DNA of 64,000 nucleotides. Source: Pseudomonas poae. Its GTDB lineage: Bacteria; Pseudomonadota; Gammaproteobacteria; Pseudomonadales; Pseudomonadaceae. The notes below the pieces were generated by a model. The model worked only from the letters and a program-made list of their open reading frames with translations. It had not been told where the DNA came from and did no database searches. This document shows, piece by piece, positions 48,301 through 56,314 of this stretch; position 1 is the stretch's first letter; every line of letters starts with the position of its first letter. The stretch is taken from the NCBI GenBank assembly GCA_028869255.1, contig CP110972.1, positions 873,001 to 937,000 of the forward strand, written 5' to 3'. Position numbers and translations under genes: made by a program.

Positions 48301-50512
48301 CAGCCTGCAACTGGCACGGGAGCATGTGAACCGCAGTTGGGCGCTACCCGGCACGGTCAAGGCACTGGCCCGGCACGTCGCGCCGGGGTGGGCGTTCGAA
48401 GCCATCACCCATCACCCAGGTGACGCGCGCAGGGATCAGCGCTTCGAGGCGTTTTCATTGCTCCCCGGCTCGGCATTGGTGCAGGGGGCCTGGCACGGCG
48501 TTGAGTTCGTGCGTTCATTTGCGGTCAAGCACTTGATACCCACAGCGCTGGTCGACAGCATTGAACAGCAGATCCATGAGCAGGTTGCCCATGACGCGCT
48601 GAACTGGTTGGCCCTGGTGCCCACTTCCCACGACGATGCCATGGCCCTGTTGTATCGGGCGCGGGTGCTCGATCTGCAGCATCAGGCGCAGGCCGGCAGT
48701 AACTCTGGCAGGACCCTGGAGAAGTACCGTGAACAACGCCTGGGCGAGCAGAGTGATACCCGCCTGCGCGCCATTCTGGCGATGTTCGTGCCGTTTTTCG
48801 GCTTGGGTAATCAGGTGTATGAATTGCTGCTCGCCGCCCGGCGTTATCACCGCTATGGCGACCCTCGCGATGCGGTGAACGTGGCCTTTGGGGTGATATT
48901 TCTGGCGGTGGACCTTTTGCTGAGTTTTGCGCCTGGCCCCAAACTCAAGGCGGGAACGTTACCGCGCCCCAGGACGGATTTGATGGTGAGGGGTTTGAAT
49001 CGCATTCATCATTCAACCGTTGCGCAGGTTGGCCGGTTTTCTCTGCTGTCCCCGTCGCCATCGCCGGCTGCGCGGCTCACACCTCTGCAGCGGTTCAAGG
49101 TTCAGGGGTTGCCTCGCGACGCCGTGGCGTTGAGGGGGCCGGGCGAAAGAGGGGTCTACGTGAAGAACGGCGAGCGCTTCATTGTGGATGATACCCACCA
49201 CTACCCGGTTTACCGGCGAGGCGACGAACGCTTTTTGCGCTTGAAGAACAAAGAGGCGCCGGGTACGGATGAGTTGATCCTGACGATCCATGAGCCTACG
49301 GACTGGCAGTTAGGCGCGGATGCGCCGGTGGCCGGCCCGAGCTCGCGGGCAGTCCGGCCGCAGCCGGTGCCTTTGCAGCCAGCGGGCTGGCAGCCCTCCG
49401 TCGAGCGTGCGGCGACGTACAGGCGGATTCAGCAGTCATCGGTACAGGGCAATAACTGGTTCAGTTGGCGCACTCGGGTTCCTGAAAACCAGCCGTTTGG
49501 CCCCGGAGCTTCCGGGATATGCCATGTTCATCTGGACCCGCCGGGGTTTCCCTACGATGTCATCTACGTGGGTGGCACGTATGACACCCCGGCGCAATCT
49601 GCGGCGGGCTACTACCGGTTGCTTCACCAGGGCGACCACGCGCCGTTGGGCGACATCGCGTTTATCGCCCCGGACCGGCCGCTGGTATCAAAAGCTCAGG
49701 TGGATATTGGGCGTTGGACAACCACCGACCTTCATGAACAACCGATTCCGACCTCTCGTACTACAGCAGGTGCTTGGCAGCTCCATGCTCCGCTGTTCGA
49801 GGGGCCGTTGGAGCCGCTGGTGGGACGGGCTTTCCCTGGCATGACGCGAAAGAGCCGCGAGTTTGCAGTCGCACGATTAATTGAATTGTCCGACTCTGCC
49901 CGCTCGGTAACCGCCAGCCATCTGCTGAATCTGCGTGCGACCCTGGACCGATGGCTGACCCCTGATCCGGTCAGGCTTGGCCAGACCGATGACTTGCTGG
50001 CGATGCTTCGGCCCAGCGACAGGGGCCTGAATACCCTCTACATCGGTTTTGAAGGCAAGGCACCCGGCTTCACGCGTGTCGACTTCAGCCCGCCCGTTGC
50101 ATTGGACCCCAGACTGCGATCTGGTGGTGTACGGGTTTCGGCAGAGAGAAACACCGCGCAGCGTGTGGCGATCCGGACGGTGCTGGAACAGCAGGGCTTC
50201 AATGTCGAGGAATTGAGCATGCGACGTGGCAGGAAATCCACGCGGGAATGGGTGGTGACCCACCCCCGTTCGAACAGGCTGTACTACATGGTCTATCAGT
50301 GGATCGGGCGCGGGACCGTCCAGTTGAAAACGCGACTCACGGATAACTGGCTGAATACAGTCGCCCATGCAGGTAGTGCTTCGGCCTTATCCGCACGCGT
50401 CAGAAGTGCTATGGAGGAACAGCGCCTGGTACCGATCGCCGCCGGTATTCAATGGCCCACCCACGGCAATGTCCCACCCAGCGTTTACTTTGCCAGGGTC
50501 AACCGACTCTAG
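45317..50512 (+). CDS. 1731-residue dermonecrotic-toxin-like (DUF6543-type) protein with unassigned C-terminus
   Basis: Single giant frame with GTG start at 45317 (weak GAAG upstream). The plan resembles the large toxin-like Pseudomonas proteins annotated with a dermonecrotic toxin (DUF6543-type) domain; this is a judgement from overall plan, not a search. Seen: long alpha-helical N-terminal and central parts (~1-1130), two hydrophobic helices at ~1150-1215 (AILAMFVPFFGLG and NVAFGVIFLAVDLLLSF) that could insert in a membrane, a Pro/Ser/Arg-rich stretch (~1250-1370), then a C-terminal region (~1375-1731) with no motif I recognise. It contains DVIYVGGTYDTP (~1415), an AIRTVLEQQGFNVEEL block (~1620) and WVVTHPRSNRLYYMVYQW. 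No signal peptide. No immunity-like gene follows: the next gene is convergent and overlaps by 14 bp. Confidence 0.75.
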   Translation: MTLPTDPDASDDDALQSMRIQLTQRIDSSPQPSLLINRLTAADLRCADAAHHRLRLISKAPRILRVIRAELRKAFELDPDSVLFTEPKPPAVARKVDTLTDRALQLLVLPSLPINLNHFTAVSLKGDPVRRLPFTPLEALRRVIALNLFGRLAQARRDYWQALVPCSWLKRTERWVQLHAQLFADQAFVARQLDELSTAGLEMVQALVDAPTAQARQHAGAQWASLQVCKLFWPGVGPRLMAIPGALHLYREGEPPGAPHVIYLPGVQRNYYEYPSFDQLQCGLAGLINGTLFDNLWQCLPLRRRHEVCRPEVGTASANLAVGRSCALQGDALESSALAVLEGQWDNELACAVSINLAQVYSDRRQPAVENPTRFLTYIERARHHWAGKARLGSIRHEVQEWDQQRRHKHIMFASCAPELPVQTALQQVKRYEKGLMTLLDSQDPGADTQGWQDFITLEERFKEQTNTLRRLLQGAPLTLFETAFWKARPTGERNRLVMLVHSWAELLRSETQLQHLLKLISTAHRDLLVEVLDTPLASKRGGSETCVLSVLVGGEGIAMHPLHSLFAITRTAALGEPERRVPVVLCAFGREGGVLEFARLGALSRGIQASLGARDGSVLWRYVEREHRATVAEQVAGRTLALRYEPIEGNPLALAFKRLLKGYLVQQKRLDGSAHVFSETHDTPLSRLLLAVELDEHLNAPANAARAQARAHVELVRKAASAKHRLPSWLADASVTQRNRFRHLQRHYLGSAFAFEELLTQRLPDLHAYARHVLVARLREDGLQLDIDTPFIELPDHVDGRFCAWESTCVVGERGEVLSPSAARTCLSLLQLALQNLDPQMMPTWWRFRYARYLIPAWQPQLTPHYLITMVSSLDIGGRYEALIDGVFYPPASADDARVPQLLRRALQAGAEADLYSAVQQGLSADGKRLFSLAMAGLHGLAQQVQLLVVHLVGHTLQHDRYIAGVLVIHDLRSQHCVVYWPTASGAANLSEYASLQLAREHVNRSWALPGTVKALARHVAPGWAFEAITHHPGDARRDQRFEAFSLLPGSALVQGAWHGVEFVRSFAVKHLIPTALVDSIEQQIHEQVAHDALNWLALVPTSHDDAMALLYRARVLDLQHQAQAGSNSGRTLEKYREQRLGEQSDTRLRAILAMFVPFFGLGNQVYELLLAARRYHRYGDPRDAVNVAFGVIFLAVDLLLSFAPGPKLKAGTLPRPRTDLMVRGLNRIHHSTVAQVGRFSLLSPSPSPAARLTPLQRFKVQGLPRDAVALRGPGERGVYVKNGERFIVDDTHHYPVYRRGDERFLRLKNKEAPGTDELILTIHEPTDWQLGADAPVAGPSSRAVRPQPVPLQPAGWQPSVERAATYRRIQQSSVQGNNWFSWRTRVPENQPFGPGASGICHVHLDPPGFPYDVIYVGGTYDTPAQSAAGYYRLLHQGDHAPLGDIAFIAPDRPLVSKAQVDIGRWTTTDLHEQPIPTSRTTAGAWQLHAPLFEGPLEPLVGRAFPGMTRKSREFAVARLIELSDSARSVTASHLLNLRATLDRWLTPDPVRLGQTDDLLAMLRPSDRGLNTLYIGFEGKAPGFTRVDFSPPVALDPRLRSGGVRVSAERNTAQRVAIRTVLEQQGFNVEELSMRRGRKSTREWVVTHPRSNRLYYMVYQWIGRGTVQLKTRLTDNWLNTVAHAGSASALSARVRSAMEEQRLVPIAAGIQWPTHGNVPPSVYFARVNRL

Positions 50513-51134
50513 CCTTGAGCAGCGAGACCGCGCCGGCGCAGCCGAACAGGGCGGCGCTGATGCGGTTGAACCAGCTTTGCCCGCTGCCGCTGCGCAGGTA
50601 CCGCGCCGCACCATGGGCCCCAAGGCCATAGGCCAGCTTGCACAGCAGGTCGAGCACGGTCCAGGTCGCGATCATGATCAGCAACTGCGGTAAAAATGCC
50701 TGTTCGGCACTTAGAAACTGCGGCAGGAAGGCGGCGAAAAACAGGATGTCTTTCGGGTTGCTGGCGCCCAGCACAAAGGCCCGGCCAAACAGCGCACGAA
50801 AGCGTGGCGTGCTGGTCACCTGCGGCACGTCGGCGCCGTGGGCCGGTTGCAGCGACTGTTGCCAGCTTTGCCAGGCGAGGTAGAACAGGTACAGCGCGCC
50901 GACGATCTTCAGTGCACTGAACAGTTGCTCCGAAGCGAGCAGCAATGCGCCCAGGCCCAGGGCCGACGCACTCAACAGGCAGATCGAGGCGATCACCCCA
51001 CCGAGAAACGCCGGGTACGAGCGGCGCAGGCCGTAGTTCAGGCTGTTGCTGATCATCAGCAACGACAGCGGCCCCGGGATCAGGATCACCACCAGCGCAG
51101 CGCCGCTGAACAGCAGCCAGGTTTCCAGACTCAT
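50499..51134 (-). CDS. LysE/RhtB-family amino-acid exporter
   Basis: 211 residues, six membrane helices in the LysE pattern. The first helices (LLFSGAALVVILIPGPLSLLM, with the PGP motif) and the SNPKDILFFAAFLPQFL block (~125) are typical. Exports amino acids or similar small solutes; substrate unknown. Its stop lies 14 bp inside the end of the convergent toxin-like gene. It is 15 bp after the NCS2 permease on the same strand and may be co-transcribed. Confidence 0.88.
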   Translation of the reverse strand: MSLETWLLFSGAALVVILIPGPLSLLMISNSLNYGLRRSYPAFLGGVIASICLLSASALGLGALLLASEQLFSALKIVGALYLFYLAWQSWQQSLQPAHGADVPQVTSTPRFRALFGRAFVLGASNPKDILFFAAFLPQFLSAEQAFLPQLLIMIATWTVLDLLCKLAYGLGAHGAARYLRSGSGQSWFNRISAALFGCAGAVSLLKARVG

Positions 51135-51149
51135 TGCTTGCTCCTTTTT

Positions 51150-52496
51150 TTATAGAAAGACGAACTTGGCGATAAAGATCGCGCACAACACCCACAGGCT
51201 CACGGAAATCTCGCGGTACTTGCCGGTGCCGGCCTTGAGCGCCACGTAAGTGATAAAGCCCAGGGCGATACCGTCGGCGACCGAGAAGGTCAGCGGCATC
51301 ATGATCGCGGTGACGATCGCCGGGATGCTGTCGGTCGCTTCATCCCAATTGATGTGAGCCATGCTCGCCATCATCAGCATCGCCACGTAAATCAGCGCAC
51401 CCGCCGTGGCATAGGCCGGGATCATGCCGGCCAGCGGTGCAAAAAACATCGCCGCCACAAACAGCACGCCCACGGTCACCGCCGTCAGCCCGGTACGGCC
51501 ACCGGCAGCCACACCGGCGGCGCTTTCTACGTAGCTGGTCACTGGCGGCACACCGACCATGGCGCCGAACACACTGGAGGCGCTGTCCGCCTTCAGGGCG
51601 CGGGACAGGTTATCGATCTTGCCGTCGGCATTCACCAGCCCGGCGCGTTGTGCAACGCCCATCAGTGTACCGGCAGTATCAAACATGTGCACAAACAGAA
51701 AGGCAAATACCACGCTGATCATGCTGACATTGAATACACCCTTGATGTCCATCGCCATCCAGGTCGGTGCCAGGCTTGGTGGGGTCGAAAGGATGCCGTT
51801 GTAGTGCACCAGGTCCAGGCTCCAGCCGGCCAGCGTCACGGCGATGATGCTGATCAGGATTGCGCCGAACACCCGGTGGTAGCTGAGGATCGCGATCAAC
51901 AGGAAGCACACCGCCGCCAGCAGCGGCGCGGGCTCATGCAGCGAACCGAGCTTGATCAGGGTGGCCGGGCTGTCGACGATGATGCCGGCGGTTTTCAGGC
52001 CGATCACCCCCAGAAACAAACCGACACCGGCGCCCATGGCATGGCGCAGGCTCACCGGAATGCTGTTGAGCAGCCATTCACGCACCCGTGAGAGCGTGAG
52101 GCCCATGAACAGCACCCCGGAAATAAACACCGCACCCAGCGCGGTCTCCCAGTGGTAGCCCATGGTGCCGACCACGGTGTAGGTAAAAAATGCGTTGAGG
52201 CCCATGCCTGGCGCGAGTCCTACCGGCCAGTTGGCGTAGAGGCCCATCAACAGGCAACCCAGCGCGGCGGCGATGCAGGTGGCGACAAACGCCGCGCCGT
52301 GATCGATGCCGGCGTCGGCCATGATGTTCGGGTTGACGAAGATGATGTAAGCCATGGTGATAAAGGTGGTGAGGCCGGCGATCAGCTCGGTCTTCACTGT
52401 GGTGCCATGCAGGCGCAGTTTGAACAGGCGTTCCAGCCAGCCGTTCTGTGAGGGGGCAAGGTCGAGCGTTGGGGCTTCGGATTTGCGGCTTTCCAC
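51150..52496 (-). CDS. NCS2/AzgA-type purine permease
   Basis: 448 residues with 12-14 membrane helices. The N-terminal LITFITMAYIIFVNP-type segment (TTFITMAYIIFVNPNIMADA) and the long intramembrane FNVSMISVVFAFLFVHMFDTAGTLMGVAQRAGL section are marks of the adenine/guanine/hypoxanthine group of the nucleobase-cation symporter-2 superfamily. GTG start at 52496 with GGAG eight bases upstream. A TTGTATACAA palindrome identical to that at puuE/hiuH lies 131 bp upstream, linking it to the purine genes. Confidence 0.87.
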   Translation of the reverse strand: MESRKSEAPTLDLAPSQNGWLERLFKLRLHGTTVKTELIAGLTTFITMAYIIFVNPNIMADAGIDHGAAFVATCIAAALGCLLMGLYANWPVGLAPGMGLNAFFTYTVVGTMGYHWETALGAVFISGVLFMGLTLSRVREWLLNSIPVSLRHAMGAGVGLFLGVIGLKTAGIIVDSPATLIKLGSLHEPAPLLAAVCFLLIAILSYHRVFGAILISIIAVTLAGWSLDLVHYNGILSTPPSLAPTWMAMDIKGVFNVSMISVVFAFLFVHMFDTAGTLMGVAQRAGLVNADGKIDNLSRALKADSASSVFGAMVGVPPVTSYVESAAGVAAGGRTGLTAVTVGVLFVAAMFFAPLAGMIPAYATAGALIYVAMLMMASMAHINWDEATDSIPAIVTAIMMPLTFSVADGIALGFITYVALKAGTGKYREISVSLWVLCAIFIAKFVFL

Positions 52497-52626
52497 AGCG
52501 AGTACTCCTCAAGAGTTTTATTGTTATTTCCAGCGCCGGACACAGGTGTGGGCAGCGGCGCTTTGAGGTACTGGCGGGTTTTTGTTGACCAATAGGTCAG
52601 GAACTCGCACGAAGCGAATTATGCTT

Positions 52627-52636
52627 TTGTATACAA
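52627..52636. promoter_or_regulatory. TTGTATACAA operator upstream of the NCS2 permease
   Basis: Perfect 10-bp palindrome TTGTATACAA in the 394-bp gap (52497-52890) between the permease and the MarR gene. Same sequence as at 44498-44507. The rest of the gap holds the REPIN and tandem repeats listed separately. Confidence 0.72.
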
Positions 52637-52722
52637 ATAAAGCAAATAATGTTTTCGATTGTTTGGATGGAAGGGGATGAAAGGTTAACTCGGTGGTGAG
52701 CAATTTTGTATGGACGCGCTTT

Positions 52723-52851
52723 TGTGGCGAGCGGGCTTGCCCGCGTTGGGTCGTGTAGCGACCCTAAAAAATGGGCCTGCTGCGCAGTCCAACGCGGGCA
52801 AGCCCGCTCGCCACAGCAAGCCCGCTCGCCACAGCAAGCCCGCTCGCCACA
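52723..52851. repeat. REPIN followed by three tandem 18-bp repeats
   Basis: REPIN 52723-52817 (TGTGGCGAGCGGGCTTGCCC... mirrored by GGGCAAGCCCGCTCGCCACA). Its right end is multiplied: GCAAGCCCGCTCGCCACA occurs three times head-to-tail at 52798, 52816 and 52834, with a degenerate fourth unit following. Confidence 0.9.
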
Positions 52852-52890
52852 ACAAGCCTGCTTGCACGACCAGCCTATCCACTACGAGGG

Positions 52891-53325
52891 TCAAGGCTGG
52901 CCGGCAAGTGCTTGATTGACCGCCAGCCATCCTGTCACTGCTTGTTCTCCGGCGTCGCTGAAGGCGCGCTGCAACAGCTTCACCTGTTCGCGCCTTAGCG
53001 ACTGCTCGAAGCGCAGCCCCTCTTCGGTCAGTTCCAGCAGGCGTTTGCGCTTGTCGGCCTCGGACGCAACGCTGTTCACCAGGTGCATTTCCTGCAATTG
53101 GCGCAGCGGCATGTTCAGCGCCTGCTTGCTCACACCGAGCAATTCCAGCAGTTCCTTCACGCTCAAGGCCGGGTAGCGCGCAATAAAAAACACGATGCGC
53201 TGATGCACCCGGCTCAGGCCGCGGCGTTCGAGCATTTCGTCGGCCTTGGCCGTAAATGCCTGGTACCCGAAGAAGAACGCTTCCATGGCTTGTTGCTGGC
53301 TGCTTTGGTTTTTAAGGTCAAGCAT
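52891..53325 (-). CDS. MarR-family transcriptional regulator
   Basis: About 144 residues. Winged helix-turn-helix readable as LSVKELLELLGVSKQALNMPLRQLQEMHLV (~58-88) followed by the wing (EADKRKRLLELTEEG). ATG 53325 (MLDLKNQSSQQQ) is chosen; TTG 53343 gives six more residues. The ATG lies inside a 15-bp palindrome, so the protein may block its own translation start as DNA-bound repressor. Divergent from the aminotransferase-GST pair, which it probably controls. Ligand unknown. Confidence 0.86.
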   Translation of the reverse strand: MLDLKNQSSQQQAMEAFFFGYQAFTAKADEMLERRGLSRVHQRIVFFIARYPALSVKELLELLGVSKQALNMPLRQLQEMHLVNSVASEADKRKRLLELTEEGLRFEQSLRREQVKLLQRAFSDAGEQAVTGWLAVNQALAGQP

Positions 53326-53373
53326 GTTGACGTATCCATTCAAGCTGTCGTAATTTCGGTCAAGCAGTTTGAC
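53317..53373. promoter_or_regulatory. Twin 15-bp palindromes between marR and the aminotransferase gene
   Basis: GTCAAGCATGTTGAC at 53317-53331 and GTCAAGCAGTTTGAC at 53359-53373: both are GTCAA-N5-TTGAC inverted repeats, and they share 13 of 15 bases. Their starts are 42 bp apart, four helical turns. The first covers the marR ATG; the second lies 33 bp before the aminotransferase start. Typical of a MarR autoregulated divergent promoter. Confidence 0.78.
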
Positions 53374-53406
53374 GTATTTCCCACAGGCTTCGCTACCGGT
53401 GACCTT

Positions 53407-54573
53407 ATGGCCTTCTCTGAACGTGTTACGCGCCTCAAAAGCTCCTTGATCCGTGAAATCCTCGCGGCGGCTCAGCGCCCGGAAGTGATGTCGTTCGCCG
53501 GTGGCCTGCCCGCCGAAGCCATGTTGCCGGCGTTGAATTGGGACGACATGCCGTTAAACATCGGCCAATACGGCATGAGCGAAGGTGAACCGCAGTTGCG
53601 TGAATTGCTTGCCGCCGAGGCGCGAGCCTTGGGAGTGCCCTGCCAGGCCAGCCAGGTGCTGGTGGTCAGCGGGTCCCAGCAAACCCTGGACCTGGCGGCC
53701 AAACTGTATATCGACAAGGGCACGAAAATCCTGCTGGAAGGCCCGACCTACCTCGCCGCATTGCAGATTTTCCAACTGTTCGGCGCCGACTGCCTCACCG
53801 TGCAACTGGAGGCTGATGGCCCTGACCTGGCCAGCCTGCGCGCCAACCTCGAACGCCATCGTCCGGCGTTCATCTACCTGATCCCTACGTTCCAGAACCC
53901 TTCGGCCGTGCGCTACAGCGAGGCCAAGCGTGCGGCCGTCGCCGCGTTGCTGGATGAGTTCGGTGTGACCCTGATTGAAGACGAGCCCTACCGCGAGCTG
54001 ACCTTCGACGGCGGCAGCGCGCAGCCCATCGTCGGGCGCCTGAAAAAAGCCAGCTGGATCTACACCGGCACCGTCTCCAAGACCCTGTTGCCGGGCCTGC
54101 GCGTGGGTTACCTGATTGCCAGCCCGGACCTGTTCCCGCACCTGCTCAAACTCAAGCAGTCGGCGGACCTGCACACCAACCGCGTCGGCCAGTGGCAGGC
54201 GATGCAATGGATCGGCACGCAAAAATACCAGCAACACCTGGTGGAACTGCGCAGCTTCTACCGTGAGCGCCGCGATGCTTTCCAGGCGGCGCTGGCGCGT
54301 CACTTCAGTGACCTGGCCGACTGGCAAGTGCCCCAGGGTGGATTATTCTTCTGGCTGACCTTGAAACAGCCGCTCGACACCCGCACCTTGTTGGCTCCTG
54401 CGCTCGATCAGGACGTCGCGTTCATGCCCGGTGAACCGTTCTTTTCCGAGCCGGACCAGCATCTTGGCTCACTGCGGCTGAATTTCAGCCATATCGACCC
54501 GTCCCGTCTGGACGAAGGTCTCAAGCGGCTGGCCGCAGTGGTCCGTCAAGCACAGCACGCGCAAGCGGCATAA
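53407..54573 (+). CDS. PLP-dependent aminotransferase, class I (2-aminoadipate type)
   Basis: 388 residues; start ATG 53407 (MAFSERVTRLKSSLIREI). The earlier in-frame stretch is antisense of marR. Fold type I aminotransferase related to the MocR/2-aminoadipate group: FAGGLPAEAMLP at the start, VVSGSQQTLDLAAKLYID (~88), LIPTFQNPSAVRYS (~160) and the cofactor Lys in YTGTVSKTLLPGLRVGYL (~225). Substrate unknown. Followed 10 bp later by a GST gene on the same strand; divergent from the MarR gene. Confidence 0.87.
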   Translation: MAFSERVTRLKSSLIREILAAAQRPEVMSFAGGLPAEAMLPALNWDDMPLNIGQYGMSEGEPQLRELLAAEARALGVPCQASQVLVVSGSQQTLDLAAKLYIDKGTKILLEGPTYLAALQIFQLFGADCLTVQLEADGPDLASLRANLERHRPAFIYLIPTFQNPSAVRYSEAKRAAVAALLDEFGVTLIEDEPYRELTFDGGSAQPIVGRLKKASWIYTGTVSKTLLPGLRVGYLIASPDLFPHLLKLKQSADLHTNRVGQWQAMQWIGTQKYQQHLVELRSFYRERRDAFQAALARHFSDLADWQVPQGGLFFWLTLKQPLDTRTLLAPALDQDVAFMPGEPFFSEPDQHLGSLRLNFSHIDPSRLDEGLKRLAAVVRQAQHAQAA

Positions 54574-54583
54574 GGGGAGCCCC

Positions 54584-55186
54584 ATGTACAAGGTTTATGG
54601 CGATTACAAGTCGGGCAATTGCTACAAGGTCAAACTGATGCTCAACCTGCTGGGCATCCCGTACCAATGGATTGATGTCGATATCCTCAAGGGCGATACC
54701 CAAACCGCCGAGTTCCTGGCCAAGAACCCCAACGGCAAGATCCCGGTGCTGGAGCTTGAAGACGGCACCTGCCTGTGGGAATCCAACGCAATCCTCAACT
54801 TCCTGGCCGATGGCAGCGAGTTCTTGCCGGCCGAGCCGCGTTTGCGTACGCAAGTGTTGCAGTGGCAGTTCTTCGAGCAGTACAGCCACGAGCCGTACAT
54901 TGCGGTGGCGCGGTTTATCCAGTTTTACCTGGGCCTGCCGGAAGATCGCCAGGAGGAATACAAGAAGCTGCACAAGGGTGGCTACAAGGCCCTCAAGGTC
55001 ATGGAACGCCAGCTGCAACTGACGCCGTATCTGGTGGGCGAGCAGTTCTCCATCGCCGATGTGGCTTTGTACGCCTACACCCATGTGGCCCATGAGGGCG
55101 GCTTTGACCTGGACGCCTACCCGGGCGTGCAGGCGTGGCTCAAGCGCGTCGCCAGCCATCCCAAACACGTAGCGATGCTCGACTGA
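54584..55186 (+). CDS. Glutathione S-transferase family protein
   Basis: 200 residues. N-terminal thioredoxin-like domain (MYKVYGDYKSGNCYKVKLML; FLAKNPNGKIPVLELEDG; ESNAILNFLA) and alpha-helical C-terminal domain (YLVGEQFSIADVALYAYTHVA). RBS AAGGGGAG before the ATG. Probably co-transcribed with the aminotransferase. The natural substrate is not seen from the sequence. Confidence 0.9.
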   Translation: MYKVYGDYKSGNCYKVKLMLNLLGIPYQWIDVDILKGDTQTAEFLAKNPNGKIPVLELEDGTCLWESNAILNFLADGSEFLPAEPRLRTQVLQWQFFEQYSHEPYIAVARFIQFYLGLPEDRQEEYKKLHKGGYKALKVMERQLQLTPYLVGEQFSIADVALYAYTHVAHEGGFDLDAYPGVQAWLKRVASHPKHVAMLD

Positions 55187-55200
55187 TTCACTCGATCAAC

Positions 55201-55288
55201 TGTAGGAGCTGGCTTGCCTGCGATAGCATCAAATCGGTTAAACAGATAAACCGAGGTGTCTGCATCGCAGGCAAGCCAGCTCCCACAT
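55201..55288. repeat. REPIN
   Basis: GGAGCTGGCTTGCCTGCGATAGCAT is mirrored by ATGCATCGCAGGCAAGCCAGCTCC, tip AAATCGGTTAAAC...TAAACCGAGG. Ends next to the stop of the LysR gene, which is convergent with gst. Confidence 0.9.
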
Positions 55289-56184
55289 TTAGCTTGATGC
55301 TGTGCCTGATAATTCTTCGTTCAATAGCTCGAAGCAGCGTTGTGCTGCCGGGCTTAGCCCCATCCCGCTACGACTGATCAACCCGATCTCCCGGTTCACG
55401 CCCGGATGGTCGATGTGGATGCGCTTCAACCCCTCCAGGCTGTCCGCCGCCGACTCCGGCAGTACACTGATCCCCAACCCCTGGCGTACCAGCGCGAGCA
55501 CTGTCGACATATAGTTGGCCTCCATGCCCGCGTTCATCCTCAGCCGTGTCTCATCAAATAACGCATCCACTTGCTCACGCACGCTGCTGTCGCGCCCGGT
55601 GAGGATGATCGGCTGGTCCGCCAGTTGCGCCAGGGTCAGTTGGCGATGACGCGTGAGGGGATGCCCTTGCGGCACAAAGGCACACAGTCGGTCGTTCAAT
55701 ACCGGTACAAATTCCAGGCCATGGCTCAGCCGCGCCCGTACGCCGATGCCGAAATCCACTTCGCCGGCGCGCACCTGGGCATGAATACGGTGGGCGACCA
55801 GGTCATGCAGGCGCACTTCGATGCCGGCAAAGCGCTCGCGAAACAGGCGCAGGGCGGGGGGAGGGTGCCGGCGCAGACCGAGGGCAGGGCGGCGATGGTC
55901 ACGACGCCACGGCGCAAGGCAGCCAGGTCACGGGAGCCGGTGACGATGTTGTCCAGATCCAGCAGCAGTTTTTCCATCGGGCCGCGTGCGTCCTGGCCGG
56001 CAGCGGTGATGCTCACATGGCGTGGGCTGCGGTCGAGCAGGGCGACGCCGAGCCAATCTTCCAGTTGTTGCACCTGCACCGTCAGCGCCGAGGGTGACAG
56101 ATGCAGCTCGTTGGCGGCCTTGGTAAAGCTGCCCGTACGGGCTACGGCCAGAAACGCCTGGATATGCTGGATCGAATTTTTCAT
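55289..56184 (-). CDS. LysR-family regulator, frameshifted in a G6 tract (broken)
   Basis: Expected product about 298 residues. The first part from ATG 56184 (MKNSIQHIQAFLAVARTGSF) holds the winged helix-turn-helix with SFTKAANELHLSPSALTVQVQQLE (~18-40). At 55856-55861 the coding strand has only six C (six G on the given strand) where seven would keep frame (TLPP, then ALRLF). Beyond it the frame ending at 55289 reads VRLHDLVAHRIHAQVRAGEVDFGIG, a normal LysR effector domain. Divergent from the CitMHS transporter, which it probably controlled. Either a true mutation, a phase-variable tract or a sequencing error. Confidence 0.85.
55856..55861. other. Frameshift site: G6 homopolymer in the LysR gene
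   Basis: Six G on the given strand (six C in the coding direction). One more C would join the two halves. Homopolymer tracts are slippage-prone in the cell and error-prone in some sequencing methods. Confidence 0.85.
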
Positions 56185-56314
56185 TGTTATTTTTCTCGAG
56201 CGTTTTGTTTTTACGAATATGAATTGCTGAACATTCCAATTTACAAAGGGTAACGCGATTCCAATACTCGGGGTAAAACAATAACCGGCCGCAAAGGCCG
56301 CTCTGGAGTAACCC

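Noticed and set aside
52685..52930. Short frames across the 18-bp tandem repeats
   Set aside because: They are translations of REP sequence in all frames (repeated LLWRAGLP-type units) and not genes.
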